64,000 bases of DNA from positions 4,062,265 through 4,126,264 of the forward strand of contig JABAKD010000004.1 of the NCBI GenBank assembly GCA_012845835.1, given 5' to 3'. The stretch is from Undaria pinnatifida. Taxonomy: Eukaryota > Sar > Phaeophyceae > Laminariales > Alariaceae. Of this stretch, positions 43,801-53,249 are shown piece after piece (position 1 is the stretch's first letter; every line of letters begins with the position of its first letter). The notes beneath the pieces are model-generated. The model did not search any database. It worked only from the letters and a program-made list of their open reading frames with translations, and had not been told where the DNA came from. The position numbers and the translations under genes are program-made.

Positions 43801-44209
43801 CATAGCACCTGGGGACTTAGGTTTCCCGCCTGCCAATAGCGGCATAGTACCTGTGGATACACGTTTCCCGCCCACCCTTTGCGGTGTAGTGCCTCAAGGG
43901 TACTGTCTTCCCCCAATGACTTCAGTTGGACCCAGAGAAGGACCGACTGTTCAGTGCACACCTGGTCCGATTACCGTAGAGACCCCGGAAGTAGAACGTG
44001 GGCGGAAACTTCAGACGGTGGCGCAGGAGGGTGGAGAACAAGAGAGTCGGAGGCTTGGTGGTGGATTAGGGTTCGGCTTCTTCGTGGGACCTGGGGAGGA
44101 GCATGGACGGCGGAGAAGGCGCTGTCCGTTACGAGAGCGTCTACGTGAAAAAGAGAAGACCTTCGCCTGCCGCAAGAGCACATGCTCAAAAAGTCACGTA
44201 TTGCTTTAA
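40859..44209 (+). CDS. Gag-protease polyprotein of the copia element, with 3' rearrangement
   Basis: 1116 codons from ATG 40859, 67 bases after the 5' LTR. Residues about 1-320: helical Gag (UBN2/retrotran-gag like, KARRAWSILVSQISKISLLE, GWSIFKNHYAPQS). About 330-450: Gly/Gln/His-rich. About 470: zinc knuckle CQNCNELGHVDQYC (C-x2-C-x4-H-x4-C). Then a Tyr/Pro-rich linker. About 680-800: aspartic protease starting LWVSDNGATNHITNDP, where D-N-G-A replaces the usual D-S-G-A, followed by LFSLHDVQARQTITLDKDG. After about residue 870 come 11 repeats of a 14-residue motif and an Arg-rich tail. Integrase should follow in this class; it is absent. Since the frame is open, Gag and protease may still be made. 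Confidence 0.85.
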   Translation: MDLPSLSAFSPEQLKTIQAHIDHNLREQQAAHQQSRDEQAATRAREEAANKNTPAQDEESRSGDDFADRIAQGVTSALRGTPVQEQKQQLPGTVRISQSTSVRPAVFDGLVRPGEQMQQKVLVFRGQMCALFGQEDCLEAVETDVPIKVGKPDCNIAALTAEFGEELVGKARRAWSILVSQISKISLLELILEAGSPSEGWSIFKNHYAPQSAAEKARLTQAWYSLRMKDGESPNEYFARGSVIQSQLGSHGMVFSDVDANHHLARNLSHAFGIQKSILLTNADLSRKVLEDVVLSAYGEMEMAREQEMRNGTGHALVAPDSGRGNGGGAGGGRERGRNNRRNEHRGRQHRQHGQQQQHQQQQHHEQPHLHQQQRQQPRQQLQQHQGGGRGAGGWRGIAQQWGAGRSGPSSWGSSGRYGDSRAQAAGGRGRGLPSYPPPPGGYDYSRYPSNFPRPVGNQPPIHAADPRKRCQNCNELGHVDQYCAWRIDPGQSRPPPGAASARPSGPPAGVSRQPPWKNSYGQANIAATPVQRHAPSAHVPAIADADADASTYYYDNDYDDYGDYYYEQPAPEDYSYVDHQYMPTPPLQYQQPPDYYNYAQHQQPPPPPQTQQPPSIHAPFPSSSPAPGASSPPPSQLHLLMARSVPQGESKLNPAYGRVGFAGLALASQPPREAVGGRTVGPVGSELWVSDNGATNHITNDPTNIYDWEAIPPGKEKVLIGDGKEMRVMGVGSLNLTMHSNPDFNVKLTKVYVTEGIGFNLFSLHDVQARQTITLDKDGAHLFDKRLTFPRDATGSCLYATRMDPTPTIGLTAVPALSSDPSAVPCGVQPPPHLLDPSAPQPQAPLKVDGAGPLMSGSPTLSYQRVEGAVPADLGFPPAESGIVPADLGFPPAEYGTVPADLGFPPAESGIVPADLGSPPAEYGTVPADLGFPPAESGIVPADLGFPPAEIGIAPADLGFPPALSGIVPADLGFPPAEIGIAPGDLGFPPANSGIVPVDTRFPPTLCGVVPQGYCLPPMTSVGPREGPTVQCTPGPITVETPEVERGRKLQTVAQEGGEQESRRLGGGLGFGFFVGPGEEHGRRRRRCPLRERLREKEKTFACRKSTCSKSHVLL
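43469..43930 (+). repeat. 42 bp tandem repeat, 11 units, in frame
   Basis: Units start at 43469 and every 42 bases after. Translated: VPADLGFPPAESGI with variants (AEYGT, AEIGI, ALSGI, ANSGI); the last two units are degenerate. Alternating ESGI/EYGT pairs suggest that pairs of units were duplicated together. The minus-strand ORFs over it are shadows. Confidence 0.95.
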
Positions 44210-44489
44210 TTTTGGTGGAAACCCGGGGGATATCAAATATGTGCTGGTAGAAGGGAAATATGTTTTATTTTCGAGATAAATGCATCACATGCAGAGGCAC
44301 TGCTATCAAAGCAGACCTGCAAGCAGGGGGGATATAAGCTCTAGTACTTGCAGCCTGCCCGATGAGCCGTATAGTTTTGAAATTTACGCGGCACTCTTTC
44401 TTTTGGTGCAGTGTTTGCCCCTGATTTGTGGGCGGCTTCTGGCCAATTTTTACTCATTACATGCGTGTTCCGTTTGATGGAAGTGGGGA

Positions 44490-45467
44490 GCATAGTAATA
44501 ACTATAGTCGTGCATGTGGACGATATATTCGCGTTAGGAGATATGGCTAGGCAGTAGGTGTGCAGAGTTTGGTGGGAATTTGAACGGAATGGTTCCGGTC
44601 AAAAACCTTGGGCAGCTACGTTGATATTCGGGGAGCTTTTATGAAAGGGATTGGGAGAAGGGTACACTAAAGATTTCCCAACAAACATTCGCCGAACAAT
44701 TAGCGGATGAATACGGGATAGAGTATGGTAGGAGTGTTCCGCTTTCTATTGGTACTAAGCTTGCGGATTTCGACAAGAATGAAGCATCCGGGAACTGGCC
44801 GTTTCGCGAGTTGATCGGTTCACTGATGTGGCTGTCAACCCAGACACGGCCGGATATTTCCAACGCAGTAAGAGCAGTGGCCCGATACTGCGCTGCGCCC
44901 AAGTACGTGCACTGGAAAGCAGCACTAAGTATCTTAGGGTATGTGAGACGGACGAGTTCATTCGGAATTACTTTTCAGAGAGGTACAGTAGGAGGGTTGA
45001 GCATGCAGGTGTTTGCAGACGCGGACTACGCAAGTAAGGCGACTGACAGGAGGTCGGTTTCGGGGGGACTAGTGATGTGCGGGGGTGCTTCTGTGTCTTG
45101 GTTTTCTAGGACACAGAAGTGTGTGACACTCTCCACGACGGAGGCGGAGTACGTCGCACTTGCAGACGTCATTAAGAAGGTGTTGTTCTAGAGACAGGTT
45201 TGGCGTTTCATGCTGCCTGAAGTCGGAATGCCGTGCATTCCAGTGTTCGAGGATAACGAGGGTGCCGTGCAGCTCACACAGAACCCTATTACCAACTCGA
45301 ACTCTAAGCACATCGACGTACGGCACCACTTTCTTAGGGAACTGGCGGGGAGGAAGGAAATATCTATCACGCATGTGCCGTCCGGTTTCCAGCATGCGGG
45401 TTTCTTAACCAAGGCTATTTCTAAGGAGGCTTTTGAGTTCCACCGTAATATTTGCATGAATTTATAA
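44490..45467 (+). pseudogene. Copia RT C-terminal part and RNase H remnant
   Basis: VVHVDDIFALGDMA around 44505-44545 carries the RT V-D-D catalytic motif. A shift later the frame reads LIGSLMWLSTQTRPDISNAV (44808), FADADYASKATDRRSVSGGL (45010), the RNase H core with STTEAEYVALADVIKK, a TAG stop at 45189, then EDNEGAVQLTQNPITNSNSK and HIDVRHHFLRELAGRKEISI. This is the ordinary Ty1/copia RNase H order. One frameshift and one nonsense codon, with the rest of RT lost. Confidence 0.9.
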
Positions 45468-45691
45468 TGAGATACTGGTTGTTTCGGGTCTTGGAGAGCA
45501 TGCGGTGGTATATTGTGATAGGAGGTGTTAGGTGCTCCTACAATGAAGTAGAATATACGTACTATAGTGGGTTATGGAGTGTCTGACATTAGAGTAGTAT
45601 CTACTACTTGGAGCGTCTGGTATCGCAAAAACTCCCTTAATGTTTCTAGACCTAGGTAGGGCAAAATGCACGTCAAAACGACAATGGTATC

Positions 45692-45702
45692 ATAAGGGGG
45701 GA
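45692..45702 (+). other. Polypurine tract
   Basis: ATAAGGGGGGA immediately precedes the 3' LTR at 45703, the expected primer site for plus-strand DNA synthesis. Confidence 0.85.
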
Positions 45703-46422
45703 TGTGAGAAGTTATGATATCATGGTTCGATTTGTGAAACCGCATTGCTCTACGGAATAGTGTGGTAGTTGGGGAGATACGCCGTCAAAGGAATTGTGTG
45801 ATTCATACGAGGAATATTTTATAACTGTATTTCAGTATGTGGCATGTTATGTGATGAAGGCATGGATATTTCATCAGGCGGACTATCCATGGGGAGACGT
45901 TCCTATATACGGAGTATATATTTGTGTGATACGTATGTGAACTATGGAGCCACCAGTAGCAATATTTACTGGTGGGTGATATGAGTTGTTATTGTGTGGT
46001 ACACGTGAGAACAGTTCCCCGTGTGCCACATACACCGTCATCATACATGGTACAATGAGAAACGGAATATGCACATTTGCATATATGCTCTCATACGCAC
46101 GTATTGGGAGACTAAAGTATTCGTATATATGGTTGGGTCAGTATGTAGTCTACGGCTTAAGCGCCCGAGTGTATTGTGTGGTACGATAGGATTATTCCAG
46201 TATAGCACGAGAGCGCTTGTCGCTATTTATGGTTCGGGGACGAGACGAGCTTGGGGGAGGGAAGCCCTCTCTTGGTCACTTCCAATTTCCCCCTCCTCCT
46301 CTCATCATCCTCTCCGGAGGTGGCAATAATAATATACATTTTCAACGTCTTCTGCACGCCCCGATGGCGGCATCGAGGATCATCTTTCTACGTATCTAAC
46401 CCATGCACCGGTTTTCCGATCA
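45703..46422 (+). repeat. 3' LTR of the copia element
   Basis: 720 bases, same ends as the 5' LTR, followed by target duplication CCACC at 46423-46427. Confidence 0.95.
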
Positions 46423-46856
46423 CCACCCACTCGCGCCCCGCTCCTGAAGACGCCTACAGGGTCTGCTGGCCGTGCTTCGTCTTCACGCTAACCCACGTGC
46501 TTCAGACCACGTCGGTACCAATGGAACAGAAAGAAGAACCGACACAGCGCGACGTGCCAATCGTGCCGCCACGGCCTCCAGCCCGATCAGCTGGACGCTA
46601 CCCCCGTAAACTTACGGGAAAACCGTATCTCGCGTCAAGCAGAAGCGGCTTAGAGCCCTCTAACTCTTCGGTCGCAGTCAGAGCAGTTTCTTGCGCTTTT
46701 TCACCAACGAGCGGAGAGCCCACGAGGCGCGAAACCTTGGGTTCGGACTCGCATCGTGCTCCCGAAGGCTGGTGCTCCCAAAGGGGGACAGTACAGGCCC
46801 AAAGTGCCGAGGCTTGGTGTTCCCGGACAGAGACATTGTAGGCCCAAATTCCCCAC

Positions 46857-47335
46857 ATGGCTTCCGACGGATTGGCACCGTCGGCTTTTGACCCTTCTCT
46901 TAACTACTCCACAGACAAAATTGTGTTGTTCTGGCAGCCCCCGTCCTATTTTTTGCGGTGGTCCCCTTCGTCGTTCTCGTGGACGATGGCTGACCATCGC
47001 GCAGTGGAGCTCATCATGTCGTCGTCCGACCCAAGCACACATAAACTCATAGGCCGAATCGTGCACAACTTTGACTCCGCTGTTTGGGACAGGGAGAAGC
47101 ATATTGCCGTGTTGTCTGGTACCTACGCCAAATTCAAGCAGGATCCAGTCATGAAACATCACCTTTTGAGTACTGGCAACAAGATCTCGGCTGACGCCAG
47201 CCCTCTGGACGCAGTGTGGGACATTGGTCTCCGGGCGGATGATCCCAGGGGGCTAACGATCCATGCCAATGGAGAGGGAAAAATTGCTAGGTGAGGCACT
47301 TTCTGCCGTTCACGAAGCAATTCACGAATGTTAGA
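46857..47335 (+). pseudogene. NADAR (YbiA/DUF1768-type) domain within the Ty3-like element
   Basis: From ATG 46857: KIVLFWQPPSYF and SPSSF match the N-terminal strand of NADAR proteins. RAVELIMSSSDP aligns with the A-E-Q/H-Y-M-M block holding the conserved Glu. VHNFDSAVWDREKHIAVLSG, TYAKFKQDPVMKHHLLSTGN and ISADASPLDAVWDIGLRADD match the later blocks (N-F-x-x-x-x-W, K-F-x-Q-N-P, L-L-x-T-G, E-A-S-P-x-D-x-x-W-G-I-G). KLLGEALSAVHEAIHEC closes the domain after a one-base shift in the A-run at 47279-47283 and ends at a TAG. WGIG is WDIG here and the EASP block reads DASP. Known NADAR enzymes are glycosidases acting on ADP-ribose adducts or related N-glycosides. Here the domain sits between gag and protease on the same strand. 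It is probably dead in this copy. Confidence 0.75.
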
Positions 47336-47499
47336 CCGGGTCGGCACACCCGGCCTCCTGTCGTCGGTTCCGCACTCGCACCGGGAGTGCAGGAATACAC
47401 GAAATTTCGGCAGCGCCGTAGTCGGGCCCGCTAACCGCTGCCAGCACTCGCAAAGGTTCTCCTTTAGAGTCTTCAACCTATTTCTCGGACGCACCGGCG

Positions 47500-47890
47500 G
47501 ACCAAAGCCGTGGATTTTGGGGATGGCTTCTGGCGTCGGCCCTGGTCTTGCGCGGTCAGAACACGGCCCCTGCTTCGTCAGGGGTACTGTGACACTAGAC
47601 GACGTTTCGTTCACTACCAATATCGCAATACATAGCGGAGGGGACGCCATTGCACCTTACAGATGCGTGACGCTTGTCGACACTGGTTCCCTCCCCATAC
47701 CCTCATCGGAGGCAATGTTTTGGATCGTATGCTTTTGGTGGCAATCGCTTCGGCGGTGTGCAAGCGGCCCTGCAGCCCTCGTTCATGGGGTGGTTTTGGC
47801 GAATCTTTCCCTTTGCGGATCTCGACCACCATCCGCCTCAGTGTCCAATTTTGCCGTAACTATGAACCGACAAGTTCCCTCGCAGTGTGG
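47500..47890 (+). pseudogene. Aspartic protease of the Ty3-like element
   Basis: VRGTVTLDDVSFTTNIAI ... RCVTLVDTGSLPIP shows the retroviral-type D-T-G motif (GAC at 47679). Immediately afterwards the frame loses likeness (FWIVCFWWQSL). Position before RT is as expected in Ty3/gypsy pol. The following 47900-48600 linker has stops in all frames. Confidence 0.6.
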
Positions 47891-48606
47891 GTCTGAGTAT
47901 TAGTCCCTCCGTCGGCCATGAAGCATGCTGTGCTGCTGAGCCGCGGTAGTTGGATTGCGTTTTTACATCCGTTTGTATCGCGCTTTGCCCCCTCGACCAC
48001 GAGATAAACGGGTTTTTGGCGAGCTGACGCTATCCTACAACGCCACGACAGGCGTGCCGACCTATGTATAGACCCCACAGCTACAGGCGGTGGTTTTCGC
48101 CTCCTCCATGATGGCGCTGGGGGTGTCACCATGCTTGACGAGCCTCAGCTGCTTGAGGTCAATTTGGTGCACTGCAATGGCTCTCTGACGCTATAACTTG
48201 TTGACATGCTGCCACAGTCGGACCTTCTTTCGGTGCAGTAACACTTCGTTGCCTTAGAGCGACAGGTCCTCCTGTTAACAGGTGTCGAAAATCTCGAGTC
48301 GGGCGACCTCGACGGGGTCGCCCACGCCCCATTTCTGCGCCTTCTGCTAGAGGTTTGCGGCACGCCTACCAAGCCGCTGATCTTCACCCCGAGCAGACTG
48401 CAGCACCCAGGTTTCCGCTGTCACACGTTCGCCCACCCCAGGCGAAGAAAGCACGGTTGTGATGTCGCCCTCGCCGGTGCTACTGGATTATTGAACCCAG
48501 ACCAGCGCTCCTCGGTCTTGCGTGTCTGGGCCGATTGCCACCACACCTGCGGGAGGCTGCATTTGATCTATATGACCCGGAATAGACCCCCTCGGCCGTC
48601 AATCGA

Positions 48607-49497
48607 TTGAGTGATGTGCTGTGTGAGTTCCCTGATGTGTTATCTACCTCAAAGAAGGACTTTGACTCTTGCTCCTTGATGCCTGTTGAGATCTCGGTCC
48701 CGGAGGACAGTGCTCCGTTCACTTTCCGGCTCCACCGCATAATCTTTGTACTGGCCAAAGAAGGGGACGCGACCCTCAACCAGCACCTCGCGGCTAGATT
48801 GATCCAGCACTCGACATCTCCATATTCGAGCCCGCTGGTGGTCATTCCAAAGAAAAAGGGGCGTGAGAATCACTACTACAAGATGCTCAATCAAATCAGC
48901 AAGCTCAGGCAGCTGCCGATTTCCCGCGTGGACCAGATCCTAGACTCCTTGGGCTCAGGACGGGTGTTTTCCTTGTTCGACCTGGTTTCCTCTTTGCACC
49001 TAATTAAGGCGCACAAGAGTACAGTCCCCTTTACGGCGTTCTACACACCCACGGGCCTGTACAAATGGCCCGTCATGCCTCAGGGCAGCAGCGCGTCGCC
49101 TGGGTGGTACGTTAAGATGATCAATGAGGTGATCAAGGACTTAAACCAGGTGGCTGCCTACCTCCACGCTATCGTTGTTCTCGTTTTCAATCCGATAGTG
49201 CATATTCAGACGATTCGCTCCCTCTTCGGACACTTGCGAAAGCATACCCTCAAGCTTTCCCCCTCGAAGGCTCGACTGGGCGCCACAGATGCGAACTTCC
49301 TGGGCCACTCCTTTTCCCCGGCGGTTCTACGCCTGAACGCACAAAAAGTGTCCGCATTGATCAATATTCCGATGCCTGCCGATGTGAAGCAGGTCCGTGC
49401 ACTGGCGGATGGTATATTATATTGCCGCAAATTTTTCCTCGACGTGTTTGAGAGGCTCCGTCCGATAAACTCGCGTCTCCGGAATGGGTTTAAGTAG
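48607..49497 (+). pseudogene. Reverse transcriptase domain, catalytically dead
   Basis: Open for 296 codons. Visible blocks: FPDVLSTSKKDFDSCSLMPV, SPYSSPLVVIPKKKG, RVFSLFDLVSSLHLIKAH (first Asp block), WPVMPQGSSASPGW (M-P-x-G block), AAYLHAIVVL where the Y-x-D-D box should be, KLSPSKARLGATDANFLGHS and the thumb. The two catalytic Asp of YLDD are His and Ala (49165-49170). Despite the open frame it could not polymerise. Confidence 0.9.
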
Positions 49498-49502
49498 TGT
49501 GC

Positions 49503-49990
49503 ACGCCTGAAATGGAAAAATTGGGACGAGAAATCCTAGCGGAGCTCGTGACTCCTCCGATTTTGTTTTCCCCCAATTGGGATGCTGTCGCCGATGGCTC
49601 ACGTCCGTCCCACGTGTACTGCGACACTTACATCGACGGGTTCGGCGGCGCCCTCGAAAAAGAGCAGGCGGACGGTTCCAGGAAACCCATCGCGTATGTC
49701 AGCCGTGCTAAGCTCGACTCGGAGAGACATTGGACTCCTCTTAATTTGGAGGCCGGCAGCATCGTTTGGGCCCTCAAACACCTCCGAGGGTAACTTTGGA
49801 GGGGACAATGCTGCATATTCCCCGACCACAAGATATTGGAGAGCATTGGCAAAGTGGAGACCCACAATGCACAAGCCCAGCGGTGGCTCGAGGTCTTCAC
49901 CGCGTTCGGCAACGCATTCGAGTGCCGCAAAGGTAACGCCAACAGCAACGCCGACTTCCTGTCCCGCTTGCCAGAGCCTGCCACGGAGCA
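49503..49990 (+). pseudogene. RNase H domain of the Ty3-like element
   Basis: PEMEKLGREILAELVTPPIL, then YCDTYIDGFGGALEKEQADG and KPIAYVSRAKLDSERHWTPL followed by NLEAGSIVWALKHLRG to a TAA at 49792. After that, in a different frame, come VETHNAQAQRWLEVFTAFGN and GNANSNADFLSRLPEPA, the usual end. Hence at least one frameshift near 49800. Confidence 0.8.
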
Positions 49991-49999
49991 TGACCGCAA

Positions 50000-51000
50000 T
50001 GGGTCGACAAGCCTTAACCCCGTTGAAAATAGGGGTATCTAACTCAAACGGGCCTGCGGGCTACGCACTCCCCCCTCGCCGACCCAGGGATCGGCTTGGG
50101 TGGGCTCGTGCCCTACACCAAAAGCACTGCCTTGGTTGGGCTCGTGCCCCGCACTGAAGGTGCTGCCTTGGGTGGGCTCTCCCTCACCTCTACGGATTTT
50201 CACGTATTTCGCACGTACAGACCACCTTTAAGGATTGACGGCCTTTCTGCTCCCCCGGGGAGGTTTGTCACTCGTGTTTCTGCCTCCGTTGCCACCACCG
50301 AAGGCTGGACCGGCCGCAGGACGATTTCGCCTGCCCCCGATACTGATTTCGCTTCGGTTTTTGCCGTACCCACCGAGGGCGGCACGGGCCCCGCAGAAGC
50401 TCTGGCTGCAGCAGCGACCGTCGCCCAGCAGACTCCTTTATCAAGGAGTTCTACACAGGAGACGGACTCCGCCGCAACCATCGGTCCGACCGTGTCCGCG
50501 CCTGCCTCGCTTGGCACTCCAGCGCCTCCGTTGGCGAAGCCGCCTTCGGACTGCATCTCAATTCAGACGCGCCCACGAATGGCGACAGCAACCGGTAACA
50601 CACCCCCCGCTGTAGACTATGACTTCGGGCCCGGCGGGGGCCCTAGACCATCTGCCCGGCGTGCTAACACCCCGCCGCGAGTCTCACGGCCGCGGCCGAC
50701 CCCGTCCACCGTTGCGATCCCTGCTCCTACCGCCTCTCCATCCCCGCGGCACCGATTCCGTCTGACCGCGACCGCGCAGAGCCTGTTGGGACTCCTCTAT
50801 TACGACTCTCGTTCACTCCTGCCTACACGCCAAGTGCACCTACTAAATTAGACGCCCTCGGCGAAGTTGATGCGCTGCAGTTCGTGATAGCTGATTCCGT
50901 CGATCGATTTTCGCGTGCCGTCTGGGAGCGAGAACAGCAGGCTGAGCCGACGTGCCATACCACCTGACTTTTTGTCGTGTTCCCCCTCGCGCAAGCATCC
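50000..51000 (+). other. Pro/Ala/Thr-rich linker between RNase H and integrase
   Basis: A 251-codon frame from 50096 has two GLVP(Y/R)T repeats and a long low-complexity region (TPPRVSRPRPTPSTV). In intact relatives this part links the two enzymes. No enzyme motif is visible. Near 50857 LGEVDALQFVIADSVDRFSR starts an integrase-like N-terminal stretch in another frame. Confidence 0.5.
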
Positions 51001-51049
51001 CTCCCTTTCGGACATCCTCCCTTTCGAACATCCAGGAGCTGGCAAATAA

Positions 51050-52150
51050 AGGCCGCTTACAAACAATCGACGACGACATCGTCCTACTCGTCCGTAACCC
51101 GCCGCCGCCGCCGCTTGACGCGCCCAGCTCGGTGGGGCGAGCGGTTTGCTTGTTGAATGACGAGTCTGTTCGCATTTACATGCCCCCGCTCATGCACCTT
51201 TAGATAATTCAAGCTTGTCATTCGACAGCCTCTTGCCACCTTGGCACCACACACACAGTGCGTATGCCCGAATGGTTTTACTGGTGGATCGGCATGAAAG
51301 AATGCACTCGGTGGTGGCTTCGGCACTGTTTAAACTACGAAGTGCGGAAAAACCCACGACTGACTTTCCGATGGCCGATATTCTCCATGCCTCTGCCGGA
51401 AGGTCGCGGCATCGCCATCAGGGTCGACTCTTTCGGCCTTCTTCCGGTCACGCCGCGAGGCAACAGTTACATCTTGCTCGCCACCGACCGTTTCAGTCGT
51501 CGGGCTCAGGTGTTCGCGGTCACCGCCGCAAAGTTCGCCACTGAGAGCACGGCCAACATCCTGGTCAATAAATACATTCTCCTCTGGGGATGCCCACGCA
51601 CCATCCTCTCGAACAACGGCCTTGAGTTCTGCGCCAAGCGTACACAAGCTGTTTATCAGATCTTTGGGGTCAATAAACTTGCCACAAGCTCCTACCATCC
51701 AAACGGCAACGGCATGAAGCGGGGAAACCACGCCGTGGCCCAAAAGCTGGCGATGGCCGTCAATGAACACCAAGACGGCTGGGATATGCAGCTCCCTCGC
51801 GTAGAGTTCGCATAAAACAATTCGGTCCGCGCGGAGGCGGGTTAAGCCCCCGACGACGTCCACATGGGTAGACTTCCCACGTCTCCCTCTGACAGTTTTC
51901 GCACGCTCTGGGGTCGTGGGACACCAGAGGTTGACCCGCGACCACCTGGCTTACTACTGTGATTTAGTTACAGACCGACAGCAGCGCGCAAGCGATATTG
52001 TTCGCAAACACCATGCCCTCACCGTCTCCCACGTAAACTGCCGAACTCTGCCCTCGCCGACGCGATGCGCCTGGTCCCACAATTCGCTGTGGGCGGTTGG
52101 GCATGAGTGTACAACTCAGCTTCCACTGTCCGCCGGGGCGTGAAGGCCGG
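51050..52150 (+). pseudogene. Integrase of the Ty3-like element, active-site residues lost
   Basis: N-terminal AKGRLQTIDDDIVLLVRNP and GMKECTRWWLRHCLNYEVRK are the zinc-binding approach (one Cys of the C-x2-C is Tyr). The core reads GIAIRVDSFGLLPVTPRGNS (first Asp, 51426), then CPRTILSNNGLEFCAK where S-D-N-G is S-N-N-G (51612), then SYHPNGNGMKRGNH where the catalytic Glu of V-E-R is Lys (51717). So D-D-E has become D-N-K. A stop follows at 51813, and further frames continue LTRDHLAYYCDLVTDRQQRA. Confidence 0.85.
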
Positions 52151-52528
52151 CACGTTAAGATTCTCAAGGCTAAACTCGCGCTTGTCTGGACGGGCCCATA
52201 CAAAGTCCTAGCAGTTGGTCACTACTCCCCCGCCGACACCCCGGACATCTAACCTCCTCTATTTGGACCTCCCTCCCGACCTGCCTGGTTCAGATGCTCG
52301 CCGTCGAGTGGCGATCGAAATCTGCACGCCTTGTACCAATCTCCACGACAGCAGCGACAAGCCCAAGTACCTACCGGCGGCACCGACGCAGTACGTGCTC
52401 AACAACGTTGCCGAGAAATCCCCTCCGCAACACGTCACTCAAGGCGATGTTGCATCTCCTCTCCACTTCTTGAAATGGCGAAGATTACGAGTGAATAGTC
52501 GGGCCGCGGGCGAGGCAATGTCATTGCG

Positions 52529-53062
52529 ATGCTATACAAGAAACATTGGGTGGGATTCTCCGAACCATTCTGGGAGCGGAAAATGGACCTCCAATACTCT
52601 TGCACCCACATTTTGCGTTGTTTGGCCGGCACCCCGGACCAACACCGCCAAACCAACCGCCTGTACCGCCGGATGTGCACTGGCGCGGCACAGTGTGAGC
52701 TTTCTCGGAACAAAGAAAACGTTTTTGGGCGCCCAGCTACGCTTGCGTCACGCGCACGGGGTGGCTTCGTCGCTTCCGCGACATTGTACGCCCCAAGGGA
52801 GCCCACGTTTTGGTACAAGGGCGACGATGGGTTGTGGCAGCTTGGGAAAATCAGCGCAAGTACGACTGCGGACGGGGTATATCTGGTCCGATTTTTGGAC
52901 GACCCGGGGCCGATTAAACATCCTCTCCCTCCGGTGCGCTGCACGACTTCAACGGGGGCCGTACGAGGTTCTCGGTGCCTTCAGGTCCACGTCGCCATCA
53001 CCTTCCCTCGGGGGCTCCAACGTAACGTAGATGAATCTCGAGGCGCGGCCGTGGTTAGTTGA
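52529..53062 (+). pseudogene. Tudor/chromo-like C-terminal module of integrase
   Basis: Open for 177 codons. TFWYKGDDGLWQLGKISAST and GVYLVRFLDDPGPIKHPLPP form a small beta-barrel-like pattern (W-Y-x-G-x-D-x-x-W-x-x-G-K-I, Y-x-V-R-F-L-D-D-P-G-P). It resembles Tudor-type readers attached to integrases of chromatin-targeting gypsy elements and could direct integration to certain histone marks. The family name is inference. After it comes LQVHVAITFPRGL, the element's last coding sequence. Confidence 0.55.
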
Positions 53063-53249
53063 CTTTCACGCCGACGCCGCACTCGATAATCTTCCGTTTG
53101 TTTTTGTGGGTTGCGAGGTTTGAGTTTTTCTCTATGGGTCGTTTTTGGTGTTTACTACGTTTGGCCTGGGTTTGGGGTGGTTCCTGCCTTTTTTTTTTTC
53201 TAGTCCTGCCAACCCCCCGCGCTCAGTGCCGGGTCATGGTTTAGCTATT

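Larger units (their letters stand above)
40072..46422 (+). mobile_element. Ty1/copia-like LTR retrotransposon, internally deleted, nested
   Basis: Two 720 bp LTRs (TGTGAGAAG...TTTTCCGATCA) enclose gag-protease and a remnant of RT and RNase H. CCACC is duplicated at 40067-40071 and 46423-46427. The polypurine tract ATAAGGGGGGA (45692-45702) abuts the 3' LTR. The LTRs look nearly identical, so insertion is recent. Integrase and most of RT are missing between about 44210 and 44490, so it cannot be autonomous. Confidence 0.95.
38391..53240 (+). mobile_element. Decayed Ty3/gypsy-like element, split by a copia element
   Basis: Left of 40071 lie gag and its repeats; right of 46423 lie a NADAR domain, protease, RT, RNase H, integrase and a Tudor-like module, all on the plus strand. 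If 40072-46422 is removed together with one CCACC copy, the two parts adjoin. Frame changes occur between almost every domain, and catalytic residues are lost in RT and integrase. I could not find LTRs at either end; a faint match TATGGT(G/A)CGGCCTTGG at 38332 and 53709 is too short to count. Confidence 0.75.

Noticed and set aside
43469-43930. CRISPR array
   Set aside because: Units are contiguous without unique spacers and are in frame inside a retroelement ORF; the genome is eukaryotic.
43398-43961. Minus-strand repetitive ORFs (AGGKPKSAGTMPL-type)
   Set aside because: Shadows of the 42 bp repeat, whose plus-strand frame is continuous with the zinc knuckle and protease.
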